Notes: a model not told the origin generated them from the sequence alone. A DNA stretch of 5,543 bases from JBHEPS01 sp046261635 (GCA_046261635.1 JBHEOL010000137.1:1-5543), one strand, 5' to 3'; positions 1 through 5,324 are shown, numbered from the stretch's first letter. Translations and numbers: made by a program.

Positions 1-714
1 GTCGACCACCGAGATCAGAATGTCCTCGACCCCCCGCGCCTGAAGCTCATTCATCACCCGCATCCAGAACTTGGCCCCTTCGGTCTGTTCGATCCAGAGG
101 CCCAGAACCTCCTTCTCGCCGGCGCAGGTGATGCCGATGGCCAGGAACACGGCCTTGTTGCGGACCAGCCCTTCGTCCCGGATCTTCACGCGCAGGGCAT
201 CGAAGTACACGATCGCGTACACCGGCTCGAGCGGCCGGTTCTGCCACGCTACGACCTCGTCGAGCACGGCATCGGTGATCGCCGAGACCAGCTCGGGAGA
301 GATCTCGATCGCGTAGATCTCGCGGATGTGCGCCTGGATATCCCGGGTGCTCATCCCCCGGGCATACATCGCGATGATCTTCTGGTCGAAGCCGGGAAAA
401 CGCCGCTGATACTTGCCGATCAGGATCGGGTCGAACCGACCATGACGGTCTCGAGGAATGTCCAGAGCGAACTCCTCGGAGCCGGTGTCGACCCGCTTCG
501 AGCTCGTTCCGTTCCGGTGGTTCCCCGCCGACTGCTCCTCCTCGCTCCCGAGGTGGACGTCCATCTCCGCGCCCAGCATCCGCTCGGCCAGGGCCTTCTT
601 CAGCTCCGCCGCCAGACTCTCAAAGTCCAACGCCGTTCGGGCCCCCCGCTCAGCGATCAGCCTGTCCAGCAGGTCCCGGTCGATCCCGTCGTCCTTCTGC
701 TTCCTCTTCGCCAT
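1..714 (-). CDS. IS256-family transposase, N-terminal 238 residues (truncated by window edge)
   Basis: This is a DDE transposase that cuts and moves its own insertion sequence, acting on DNA in the cytoplasm. I read an open frame from ATG at 714-712 to the first base of the window without a stop. The RNase H-like catalytic core is recognisable: the first catalytic aspartate is D172 in VYFDALRVKIRDEG, followed by the family motifs NKAVFLAIGI (186-195), KEVLGLWIEQ (201-210) and EGAKFW (212-217). The last visible residue, D238 in ILISVVD, matches the second catalytic aspartate, and the 66-residue spacing is that of IS256. The catalytic glutamate and the C-terminus (usually about 400 residues in total) are off the edge. 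Residues 1-80 include the usual helical N-terminal part. The start has a strong Shine-Dalgarno, AGGAAGGGGGAGAGGT directly before ATG. No frameshift or stop is seen, so nothing shows the copy to be dead. Confidence 0.95.
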   Translation of the reverse strand, partial: MAKRKQKDDGIDRDLLDRLIAERGARTALDFESLAAELKKALAERMLGAEMDVHLGSEEEQSAGNHRNGTSSKRVDTGSEEFALDIPRDRHGRFDPILIGKYQRRFPGFDQKIIAMYARGMSTRDIQAHIREIYAIEISPELVSAITDAVLDEVVAWQNRPLEPVYAIVYFDALRVKIRDEGLVRNKAVFLAIGITCAGEKEVLGLWIEQTEGAKFWMRVMNELQARGVEDILISVVD

Positions 715-740
715 ACCTCTCCCCCTTCCTAGGGTGAATC

Positions 741-777
741 GTATGGCTCACAAACACAAAATTTCTTACATGCTCTC
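741..777 (-). repeat. Probable terminal inverted repeat of the IS256-type element
   Basis: This AT-rich stretch lies just outside the transposase start, where the element terminus is expected. It begins GAGAGCATGTAAGAAATTTT on the minus strand and continues with TGTGTTTGTGAG. Its composition differs from the GC-rich DNA around it. The partner repeat at the other end is outside the window, so inversion symmetry cannot be confirmed here. Confidence 0.5.
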
Positions 778-778
778 A

Positions 779-859
779 TGCCTTTGACTTTACTTCCGCC
801 TTCTGCCTTCTGCCTTCTGCCTTGCCTTCTGCCTTCTGCCTTCTGCCTTCTGCCTTGCC
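779..859. repeat. Heptanucleotide tandem array A (TTCTGCC)n
   Basis: After a lead-in (GCCTTTGACTTTAC, 780-793) comes a degenerate unit TTCCGCC (794-800), three exact TTCTGCC units (801-821), a 5-base TTGCC (822-826), four exact units (827-854) and a second TTGCC (855-859). The array ends exactly at the complement of the stop codon of the deoxyhypusine-synthase-like gene (860-862). The other side meets the IS end at 777. The same lead-in and units recur at 3792-3836. Simple heptad arrays are known as intergenic repeats, for example the STRR sequences of filamentous cyanobacteria; no function is established for this one. Confidence 0.9.
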
Positions 860-2107
860 TTACCGGTTGTGCGTCCCTCCCCGCATCTCCCCTCCCGCCT
901 CCTCGGTCCAGGCGCGCTGGCCCGGACGGTGCCGCGCCTTCTCGAAGGCGGCTTTCAGCGCCTCGAGCATCTCCCCGCGCCGTTTGTAGAGGCGCTTCAA
1001 TTTCCTTTTCCTGTGGCGATCGAGGCAGTAGGCGGCGACCAGAGGAAGGGCGATCGTCGAGTCGGAGTAACAGACGACGGCGTCCGGAAGCGTGTCGGGG
1101 CGGACTTTTCCCCACGATACGGCCTCGCCGGGAGTCGCGCCCGAAAGCCCGCCCGTGTCGGGGCGCGCGTCGGTGATCTGGAGGAAATAGTCGTGCCCCT
1201 CCTCGTCGATCATCAGCACTTCCTGGATCTGCGGCTCGGTCTGGAGCATGAAGTTCTTCGGGCTTCCCCCGCCGATCAGCATCACGCCCGACTTGCCACC
1301 CCCCTTCTTCGCATCGAGCACGATGGAGGCGGTCTCGTTCACGTCCGCGGAAACGTCGAACGAGAGGGTGGAACCGGCGAGCTGGAGCCCGGCGACGTTC
1401 ATCCCGATCGAGGAGTCCCCCGGGGAGGAGGTGTAGATCGGGACGTCGTACTGGTAAGCGGCCGAGAGGAGCGACACGGTCCCGATGCCGAGTTTCTTCT
1501 CGGTCTCGTGAACGTACCTGCCGACGCGGTTGTGAAACTCGGCGCTCGACATCGGCCCGCTGAACTCGGGTTGAGAGAGAACCGTCCGGAAGAAACGGTC
1601 GGTGTCGAGCAGCACGTGATAGTCGAAGAGGATGTCGTAGATGCGGACGACGCCTTCGGCGCGGAGGCGGGTGTCGTCGAGGTGAGGCGATCCGTGGTGG
1701 AGCTTGAGGCCGATGCCGAAGTGGACGTCGTGGTAAAGGTTCGCCCCGGTCGAGATCATCCAGTCGATGAAACCGGCCTGGATCAGGGGAATCAGCACCG
1801 ACTTGCCCATGCCGGTCGGAGTGAGTGCCCCGCTCAGGGACATCCCCACGGTGCAGTCGTCCGCCAGCATCTTCTCGTTCATCAGCCGGCAGGCCTCGCG
1901 AAGGCGCCCGGCGTTGTACGAGGTGAACACACCGTCGATCAGGTCGGAGATCGTCGTCGCTTTCCCGATCGGGTCCGGATAGATCCGGTTCCCTTTCAGA
2001 AAGGTCGAGTTCCTTTCCGGATGCTTGTTCGACTTCGGAGCGGAAGGCATGCTCCTCACGGAGCTCTTCTTCTGCTTCGACTTCGGCTTCGGCGTGCGGC
2101 TTCCCAT
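860..2107 (-). CDS. Deoxyhypusine synthase-like protein
   Basis: This 415-residue member of the deoxyhypusine synthase family is a predicted NAD-dependent cytosolic enzyme. Eukaryotic and archaeal members move the aminobutyl group of spermidine to a lysine of eIF5A. Bacteria lack canonical eIF5A, so the acceptor here is unknown; a small polyamine is plausible, since plant homospermidine synthase evolved from DHS. The diagnostic segment SGATPGEAVSWGKVRPD places the imine-forming lysine at K334 (human K329 context is EAVSWGKI). Other family segments are SLSGALTPTGMGK (90-102), ISTGANLYHDVH (118-129), YTSSPGDSSIG (225-235) and LIGGGSPKNF (277-286), the last carrying PKN where human DHS has the KHH segment with its catalytic histidine. 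Residues 1-32 form a basic Lys/Ser/Pro-rich tail. AGGAGGTG lies 3-5 bases before ATG. The gene starts 18 bases after the SirB1 gene, as in an operon. Family is certain, substrate unknown. Confidence 0.93.
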   Translation of the reverse strand: MGSRTPKPKSKQKKSSVRSMPSAPKSNKHPERNSTFLKGNRIYPDPIGKATTISDLIDGVFTSYNAGRLREACRLMNEKMLADDCTVGMSLSGALTPTGMGKSVLIPLIQAGFIDWMISTGANLYHDVHFGIGLKLHHGSPHLDDTRLRAEGVVRIYDILFDYHVLLDTDRFFRTVLSQPEFSGPMSSAEFHNRVGRYVHETEKKLGIGTVSLLSAAYQYDVPIYTSSPGDSSIGMNVAGLQLAGSTLSFDVSADVNETASIVLDAKKGGGKSGVMLIGGGSPKNFMLQTEPQIQEVLMIDEEGHDYFLQITDARPDTGGLSGATPGEAVSWGKVRPDTLPDAVVCYSDSTIALPLVAAYCLDRHRKRKLKRLYKRRGEMLEALKAAFEKARHRPGQRAWTEEAGGEMRGGTHNR

Positions 2108-2125
2108 GACACCTCCTCGCGGCGA

Positions 2126-2842
2126 TCAGACGGGCTCGGCCGGCATCGGCGGAGCATAGCGGCTCAGTATGGCGATTCGTTCTTCGGCGCTCAAGGCCTT
2201 GCGCTTATCGCCCGCGCGCGTGTGGCCGTTCTGCAGGTTGGCCAGCAGACGGATCAGCGTCTCCCGCCCGGTCCAGCGGCGGAGGAAGTGCGGCCGCAAC
2301 CGGATCTCTCCCCCGCTCATCTCGGCGAGCATCGTGTCGATCTCCCGTACCGTCAGCGTCCTTCCTTCATGGAAAGGGTCGACGTAGACCTCGCTCAGCG
2401 GGAACTGCACCCGCACGATGTAATGCCCCGGCAGACCGACGCCATGAGCGTCGAGCCCGACACGCTGAGCCACGTGCAGGAAGATGATCGACAGCGTGAT
2501 CGGGATCCCACGCTTCGAGTCGATGACTTCGTTGAGATAGGAGTTCTTCACCTCGTTGTAACCCACCAGGTTGCCGGTGAACCCCTCGATGTCGAACAAC
2601 TGGGAGTGGAGGTGCCCCAGGAGGAAGATATCCGGCTCCCCCATGACGATGCGGGATGCCACGCGCTCGGACATGTCGTCGAGCCTCTTCAGATAGGCCT
2701 CGACATCCATCTGCGGGCATTCCTCGAGCGCAATCAGCAGCGCCCCCTCGGCGAGATTGACCTCGTTGATCTCCCTCCGCGCGAATTCCTCGAATCGCCG
2801 TCGGGTCTCGGCCGGGTGGATGTAAAGGGGCTCATGGGTCAT
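2126..2842 (-). CDS. SirB1/YchA family transglutaminase-like protein
   Basis: This 238-residue protein belongs to the SirB1 family (transglutaminase-like core 2 domain). Its biochemical role is not established in any species I know. The N-terminal helical part has the family pattern EINLAEGALLIALEE-like (about residues 25-41). The core runs from YNEVKNSYLNEVIDSKRGIP (95-114) through GVGLPGHYIVR (134-144) to VYVDPF (152-157). H140 and D155 match conserved core positions. The only cysteine, C42, lies outside the core, so classical transglutaminase or protease chemistry looks unlikely. The usual C-terminal TPR-like part is short. I chose ATG at 2842 because it begins just before the conserved region. 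The frame stays open upstream to a GTG at 2950, including an ATG at 2917, but that stretch encodes a palindrome-derived, unconserved sequence. No start has a convincing Shine-Dalgarno. It sits between recO and the DHS-like gene on the same strand. Confidence 0.85.
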   Translation of the reverse strand: MTHEPLYIHPAETRRRFEEFARREINEVNLAEGALLIALEECPQMDVEAYLKRLDDMSERVASRIVMGEPDIFLLGHLHSQLFDIEGFTGNLVGYNEVKNSYLNEVIDSKRGIPITLSIIFLHVAQRVGLDAHGVGLPGHYIVRVQFPLSEVYVDPFHEGRTLTVREIDTMLAEMSGGEIRLRPHFLRRWTGRETLIRLLANLQNGHTRAGDKRKALSAEERIAILSRYAPPMPAEPV

Positions 2843-2928
2843 CAGAGGCTCGCGGCGGCTCGCGCAGATTAGCCGCACCCGAAAGGAATTGCCATATCCG
2901 CGCCTATCCCGAATCATGGCTCGATCGT

Positions 2929-2946
2929 CGGAGGCTGAAGCCTCCG
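2929..2946. repeat. Short perfect palindrome between recO and the SirB1 gene
   Basis: CGGAGGCT and AGCCTCCG form an 8-bp perfect inverted repeat separated by GA, which as a hairpin would be a 7-bp stem with a four-base loop. It starts 8 bases after the recO stop codon in the direction of transcription. No run of T follows on either strand, so it is not a standard intrinsic terminator. It could be a dispersed intergenic palindrome or an RNA hairpin between two cistrons. Genome-wide copy number would decide. Confidence 0.65.
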
Positions 2947-2953
2947 CCACTCT

Positions 2954-3694
2954 TCACATCAACGCCTGGAGCAGGTCGTGCGATTTGAGCTCGTATCCGA
3001 GAAAGTTCCGCCTCAGGTGCCGCGCGAAGGCGCGCAGTTCGAACAGCACCTCGCGGCTGAGCGGCTCCGCGGCGAACACCTCGACCGGCGAGCGGAACAC
3101 CAGCCCGAACGCGTCCGCGACGTCGTTCGGGACGACCCGCGTCGCCGCCGAGCCGCATTCGCCGCAGAGGAAGACCTCGTGCTCCTCGTCCCATCGCAGC
3201 GGCTGTCCGGTCGGACGCTGGCAGTCGGCGCACTGCCGGATCGAGGGGACAATACCCGCGAGCCGCAGGATCCACAGCTCGAACCACCCCACCACCGGCT
3301 CCGTGGGAAGGCCCGCCAGCAGCGCCTCGCACACGCGGTCGAGCAGCCGGTAGAGCAGCTCGTTCGGATCCGAGGGGAGCGCGAACGTATCGGCATGCTC
3401 GGCCAGATACGTCGCCGCCAGGCTCGGCAGCAGCCTCTGCTGGACCGGAAACAGCGACCGGATCAGGTCGATGCTCTCGATCCGCACGACCTCCTCGGTC
3501 TCCTTCTCCATCCAGGTGATGTGGACCTTCGCCAGCGGCTCGAGCGAAGCCCCGAAGCGCGTCTTCATCGACCGCGCACCGTACGCCCACCCCTTCAACT
3601 TCCCATGGTCGGGCGTCAGAAACACCACCAGCTTGTCCCGCTCCCGGGCGGGAAACGTGTTCAGGATGATCGCCTCGCTCCGGTTCGGCTTCAC
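2954..3694 (-). CDS. recO: DNA repair protein RecO
   Basis: RecO is the mediator of the RecFOR pathway. It binds single-stranded DNA and SSB, anneals strands and, with RecR, helps load RecA at gaps. The 246 residues match the family length of about 240-260. The N-terminal OB fold covers roughly residues 1-80 and opens with the family pattern SEAIILNTFPARERDKLVVFLT (6-27), followed by GKLKGWAYGARS (31-42). The C-terminal helical domain contains a zinc-finger-like set of cysteines, C155 and C158 (CADC) with C177 and C180 (CGEC). PVVGWFELWILRLAG (133-147) is also typical. Translation starts at GTG (3694-3692), without a Shine-Dalgarno; a TACACT box 8 bases upstream suggests a leaderless mRNA. 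It is the first gene of the recO-sirB1-dhs run and divergent from larC. No frameshift or missing domain is seen. Confidence 0.95.
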   Translation of the reverse strand: MKPNRSEAIILNTFPARERDKLVVFLTPDHGKLKGWAYGARSMKTRFGASLEPLAKVHITWMEKETEEVVRIESIDLIRSLFPVQQRLLPSLAATYLAEHADTFALPSDPNELLYRLLDRVCEALLAGLPTEPVVGWFELWILRLAGIVPSIRQCADCQRPTGQPLRWDEEHEVFLCGECGSAATRVVPNDVADAFGLVFRSPVEVFAAEPLSREVLFELRAFARHLRRNFLGYELKSHDLLQALM

Positions 3695-3702
3695 GGAAGG
3701 GA

Positions 3703-3708
3703 AGTGTA
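3703..3708 (-). promoter_or_regulatory. Candidate -10 box for a leaderless recO transcript
   Basis: TACACT on the minus strand fits the TAnnnT pattern of a -10 element and ends 8 bases before the recO GTG. Transcription would then begin at or next to the start codon, which fits the missing Shine-Dalgarno. No good -35 hexamer is present at 16-18 bases upstream; that position falls in the heptad array. Larc has a -10-like box at the same 8-base distance, which is the main support. Confidence 0.3.
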
Positions 3709-3712
3709 GAAG

Positions 3713-3747
3713 AAAAGTCAGAAGTCAGAAGGCAGAAGGCAGAAGTA
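3713..3747. repeat. Heptanucleotide array B, inverted relative to arrays A and C
   Basis: On the plus strand this reads AAAAGTC, AGAAGTC, AGAAGGC, AGAAGGC, AGAAGTA, the complement of the TTCTGCC family. It lies just upstream of recO, outside the candidate -10 box. Positions 3721-3745 are a perfect 25-base inverted match to 3851-3875 in array C. A small palindrome, GAAGT-A-ACTTC, closes it at 3742-3752. Confidence 0.85.
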
Positions 3748-3791
3748 ACTTCAACAGCAAAAACGGAGTCCTATTCTGGCCTTCGCGCCTT
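3748..3791. other. Non-repeat core of the recO-larC intergenic region
   Basis: This 44-base stretch lies between the inverted arrays B and C. It is AT-richer at the left (CAACAGCAAAAACGG) and grades into degenerate CCTTTG-type units at the right. I see no convincing promoter pair, operator or ORF in it. As the loop between inverted arrays it is the most likely place for a shared regulator site, but no motif supports that directly. Confidence 0.4.
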
Positions 3792-3875
3792 TGCCTTTGA
3801 CTTGACTTCTGCCTTCTGCCTTCTGCCTTCTGCCTTCGCTTTACTTCTGCCTTCTGCCTTCTGCCTTCTGACTTC
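3792..3875. repeat. Heptanucleotide tandem array C (TTCTGCC)n
   Basis: After the lead-in GCCTTTGACTTGAC come four exact TTCTGCC units (3807-3834), an interruption TTCGCTTTAC (3835-3844), three exact units (3845-3865) and a variant TTCTGAC (3866-3872). It ends 17 bases before the larC ATG. Positions 3792-3836 match array A (779-823) at 43 of 45 bases, the two mismatches being at 3804 and 3810. The shared lead-in shows that the repeat has a defined edge rather than being only slippage of a heptad. Confidence 0.9.
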
Positions 3876-3878
3876 CCG

Positions 3879-3884
3879 TAGAAT
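3879..3884 (+). promoter_or_regulatory. Candidate -10 box for a leaderless larC transcript
   Basis: TAGAAT matches TATAAT at 5 of 6 positions and ends 8 bases before the larC ATG, so the transcript would begin at or within two bases of the start codon. No Shine-Dalgarno is present before larC (the preceding bases read CTCTGCTG). The -35 position lies inside array C and has no good hexamer. Confidence 0.35.
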
Positions 3885-3892
3885 CTCTGCTG

Positions 3893-5098
3893 ATGCGCCA
3901 CCTCCACCTGGACTGCACCGCAGGGATCGCCGGCGACATGACGATCGCCGCGCTCATCGACGCGGGCGTCGATCCCGAGCGTGTTCGCGCCGAAATTGCG
4001 AAGCTTCCGTTCGACGGCTATTCGATCGAGGTCTCGCGCGACGTCCGCGCCGGGGTCTCCGGGACCCGGTTTCAGGTGAAGATCCATCCCGACGAACACC
4101 GCGCGCACCGCAACCTCGAGGATCTCGAGACGCTGGTCCGCGGCAGGGGGCTCGATCCCGAGGTCGAGCGGCGGGCGCTGTCGATGTTCCGCCGGATCTG
4201 CGAGGCGGAGGCGAAAATCCACGCGATGCCGGTGGAGAAGGTCCACCTGCACGAGGTCGGAGCGATCGACTCGATCGTCGACATCGTCGGCGCCGCCGTC
4301 GCGATTCACGAGCTCGCCGCCGATCGCATCACCGCCTCCTCGGTACACGTCGGAAGCGGCCGGGTCGACTCACGGCACGGATCGATCCCGATTCCCGCGC
4401 CGGCGACCGCGGAACTGCTGGAGGGCGTTCCGTTCTTCCAGCTCGACATCGAAGGAGAGTTCTGCACGCCGACCGGTGCGCTGATCCTGGCCGAGTACGC
4501 CGAGTCGTTCGGCCCGATCCCTCCGATGACCCTCGAGCGGGTCGGCTACGGGCTCGGCACCCGCCAGGTCGCCCGCTTCGCGAACGCGGTGCGGGCCATC
4601 GTCGGAGAGAGCGCGGCGAAGAGCGAGACGGGCACGATCGTCTCGATCGAGTTCCAGGTCGACGACACGACCGCCGAGGTGCTGGGGTTCACGATGGAGC
4701 GCCTCTACGATGCGGGGGCGCTCGAGGTGATGTTCCAGGCCGTCCAGATGAAGAAGAGCCGCCCGGGCACTCTCGTCACGGTCCTGTGCCGCCCGGAGCT
4801 GCGCGACGCGCTCGCGGCCGTGATCTTTCGCGAGACGACCACGATCGGCGTCCGCTTCCAGACCATGGAACGCCTCGAGCTCGAACGCGAGCCCGTCACG
4901 ATCCAGACCCCCCTCGGGGAGGTCCGCTGCAAGAAAACCGTCCACGAGGGGCGGGCTCGCCTCGCCCCCGAATACGAATCCTGCGCCGAGATCGCCCGCC
5001 AGAAGAACGTGCCCATCCGCGAGGTCTATGCGGCCGTGGAGCGCGCGAGCGGGAATTCCCCGGCAGGATCCGCACCCCGGAGGGGTGCCAGCAGGTAG
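3893..5098 (+). CDS. larC: LarC, nickel-inserting enzyme of nickel-pincer-nucleotide cofactor synthesis
   Basis: LarC (DUF111) carries out the last cofactor step: with CTP hydrolysis it inserts nickel into the bis-thiocarboxylated pyridinium mononucleotide made by LarB and LarE. The product serves lactate racemase LarA and its homologues. The 401 residues match a full-length, in-frame LarC; Lactobacillus plantarum needs a programmed frameshift to join LarC1 and LarC2. Family motifs in order: LHLDCTAGIAGDM (4-16), the small histidine segment HPDEHRAH (65-72), VHLHEVGAIDSIVDIVGA (117-134), HGSIPIPAPATAELL (162-176), EFCTPTGALIL (189-199), GYGLGTR (218-224), then the C-terminal half with IEFQVDD-TAEVLGF (252-266) and MKKSRPGTLVTVL (286-298). 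No Shine-Dalgarno precedes ATG. Residues 390-401 and the TAG stop are encoded inside a palindromic repeat, so the native C-terminus probably ended near residue 385. No larA, larB or larE is in the window. Confidence 0.95.
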   Translation: MRHLHLDCTAGIAGDMTIAALIDAGVDPERVRAEIAKLPFDGYSIEVSRDVRAGVSGTRFQVKIHPDEHRAHRNLEDLETLVRGRGLDPEVERRALSMFRRICEAEAKIHAMPVEKVHLHEVGAIDSIVDIVGAAVAIHELAADRITASSVHVGSGRVDSRHGSIPIPAPATAELLEGVPFFQLDIEGEFCTPTGALILAEYAESFGPIPPMTLERVGYGLGTRQVARFANAVRAIVGESAAKSETGTIVSIEFQVDDTTAEVLGFTMERLYDAGALEVMFQAVQMKKSRPGTLVTVLCRPELRDALAAVIFRETTTIGVRFQTMERLELEREPVTIQTPLGEVRCKKTVHEGRARLAPEYESCAEIARQKNVPIREVYAAVERASGNSPAGSAPRRGASR

Positions 5099-5140
5099 CC
5101 GGCAGTCGAGCGAAGCGAAGACTGCCGGTTGCGACGCGCC
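5060..5140 (+). repeat. Two-hairpin REP-like repeat, copy 1 (overlaps larC 3' end)
   Basis: Hairpin 1 is GCACCCC (5072-5078), loop GGA, GGGGTGC (5082-5088). After CAGCAG comes GTAG (5095-5098) at the foot of hairpin 2: CCGGCAGTC (5099-5107), a 12-base loop and GACTGCCGG (5120-5128). The loop contains GCGAAGC (5110-5116), a sequence known to form an unusually stable DNA mini-hairpin. GTAG next to a hairpin foot is the recognised hallmark of REP elements used by RAYT transposases. The TAG of GTAG is the larC stop codon. The tail CCGGTTGCGAC repeats once at 14-base distance (5125, 5139). Confidence 0.9.
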
Positions 5141-5187
5141 GGTTGCGACCCCACGCCCCGCAATCGCCCCGCACGATGGCGTCGGCG

Positions 5188-5268
5188 CCGGCAGGATCCG
5201 CACCGCGGAGCGGTGCCAGCAGGTAGCCGGCAGTCGAGCGAAGCGAAGACTGCCGGTTGCGACGCGCC
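5188..5268 (+). repeat. Two-hairpin REP-like repeat, copy 2
   Basis: This is a direct copy of 5060-5140, 128 bases downstream, and identical over the 81 bases except at two positions. Those two (5205 and 5211) are paired with each other in hairpin 1: GCACCGC/GCGGTGC against GCACCCC/GGGGTGC in copy 1. The stem is therefore kept while the sequence changes. GTAG is at 5223-5226 and hairpin 2 at 5227-5256. Confidence 0.9.
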
Positions 5269-5282
5269 CCCCGCCCCCACCC

Positions 5283-5301
5283 CCGCGCGCGACGCGCGCG
5301 G
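5283..5301. repeat. GC-only hairpin next to a hairpin-1 fragment
   Basis: CCGCGCGC (5283-5290) and GCGCGCGG (5294-5301) are a perfect 8-bp inverted repeat with a 3-base gap. A related hairpin of the same alternating GC type sits at 5415-5437, beside the inverted hairpin-1 fragment. The pairing of each with a hairpin-1 fragment suggests a second module of the repeat family. Confidence 0.6.
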
Positions 5302-5302
5302 T

Positions 5303-5324
5303 GCACCCCGGCAGGGGTGCCAGC
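5303..5324 (+). repeat. Partial repeat: hairpin 1 only
   Basis: GCACCCC (5303-5309), loop GGCA, GGGGTGC (5314-5320), then CAGC as in the full copies. Hairpin 2 and GTAG are missing; the similarity ends at 5324. The loop is one base longer than in the other copies. Confidence 0.75.

Larger units (their letters stand above)
1..777 (-). mobile_element. IS256-family insertion sequence, one end only
   Basis: This is the transposase-start end of an IS256-family element; the rest lies beyond position 1. The boundary near 777 is inferred from three things: the transposase starts at 714, the 60 bases before it are AT-richer than their surroundings and have the look of an IS256-family terminus (minus strand begins GAGAGCATGTAAGAAATTTT), and host-type heptad repeat DNA starts at 779. 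The other terminus and the target duplication are not in view, so the exact end could differ by a few bases. Confidence 0.85.
3721..3875. repeat. 25-bp perfect inverted repeat in the divergent promoter region
   Basis: The left arm 3721-3745 and the right arm 3851-3875 are exact reverse complements over 25 bases, separated by 105 bases. The left arm can also pair with the four units at 3807-3834, giving alternative registers seven bases apart. The arms lie on the two gene-proximal sides of the recO-larC spacer. Confidence 0.85.

Noticed and set aside
869..2872. Long plus-strand open frame of 667 codons opposite the DHS-like and SirB1 genes
   Set aside because: It is antisense to two well-recognised genes, has an Arg/Val/Asp-rich composition typical of an antisense frame in GC-rich DNA, and shows no family motif.
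2929..2946. Intrinsic terminator after recO
   Set aside because: The hairpin is followed by no T-run on either strand, and same-strand genes continue closely downstream.
3797..3807. TTGACT boxes as -35 elements for larC
   Set aside because: No -10-like hexamer lies 16-18 bases downstream, and the same TTGACT occurs in array A as part of the repeat lead-in.
779..3875. CRISPR array
   Set aside because: The units are 7 bases, directly contiguous and without spacers; no cas gene is in the window.
5099..5128. Intrinsic terminator of larC
   Set aside because: The stem is strong but is followed by GGTTGCGAC rather than a T-run, and the same hairpin recurs as a dispersed repeat.
3802..5226. Plus-strand frame of 474 codons overlapping larC
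   Set aside because: It is out of frame with the well-supported larC, extremely Arg-rich, starts in the heptad array and ends in the repeats.
5060..5268. CRISPR-like direct repeats downstream of larC
   Set aside because: Only two direct copies occur, 81 bases long with internal hairpins, and further copies are inverted or partial.
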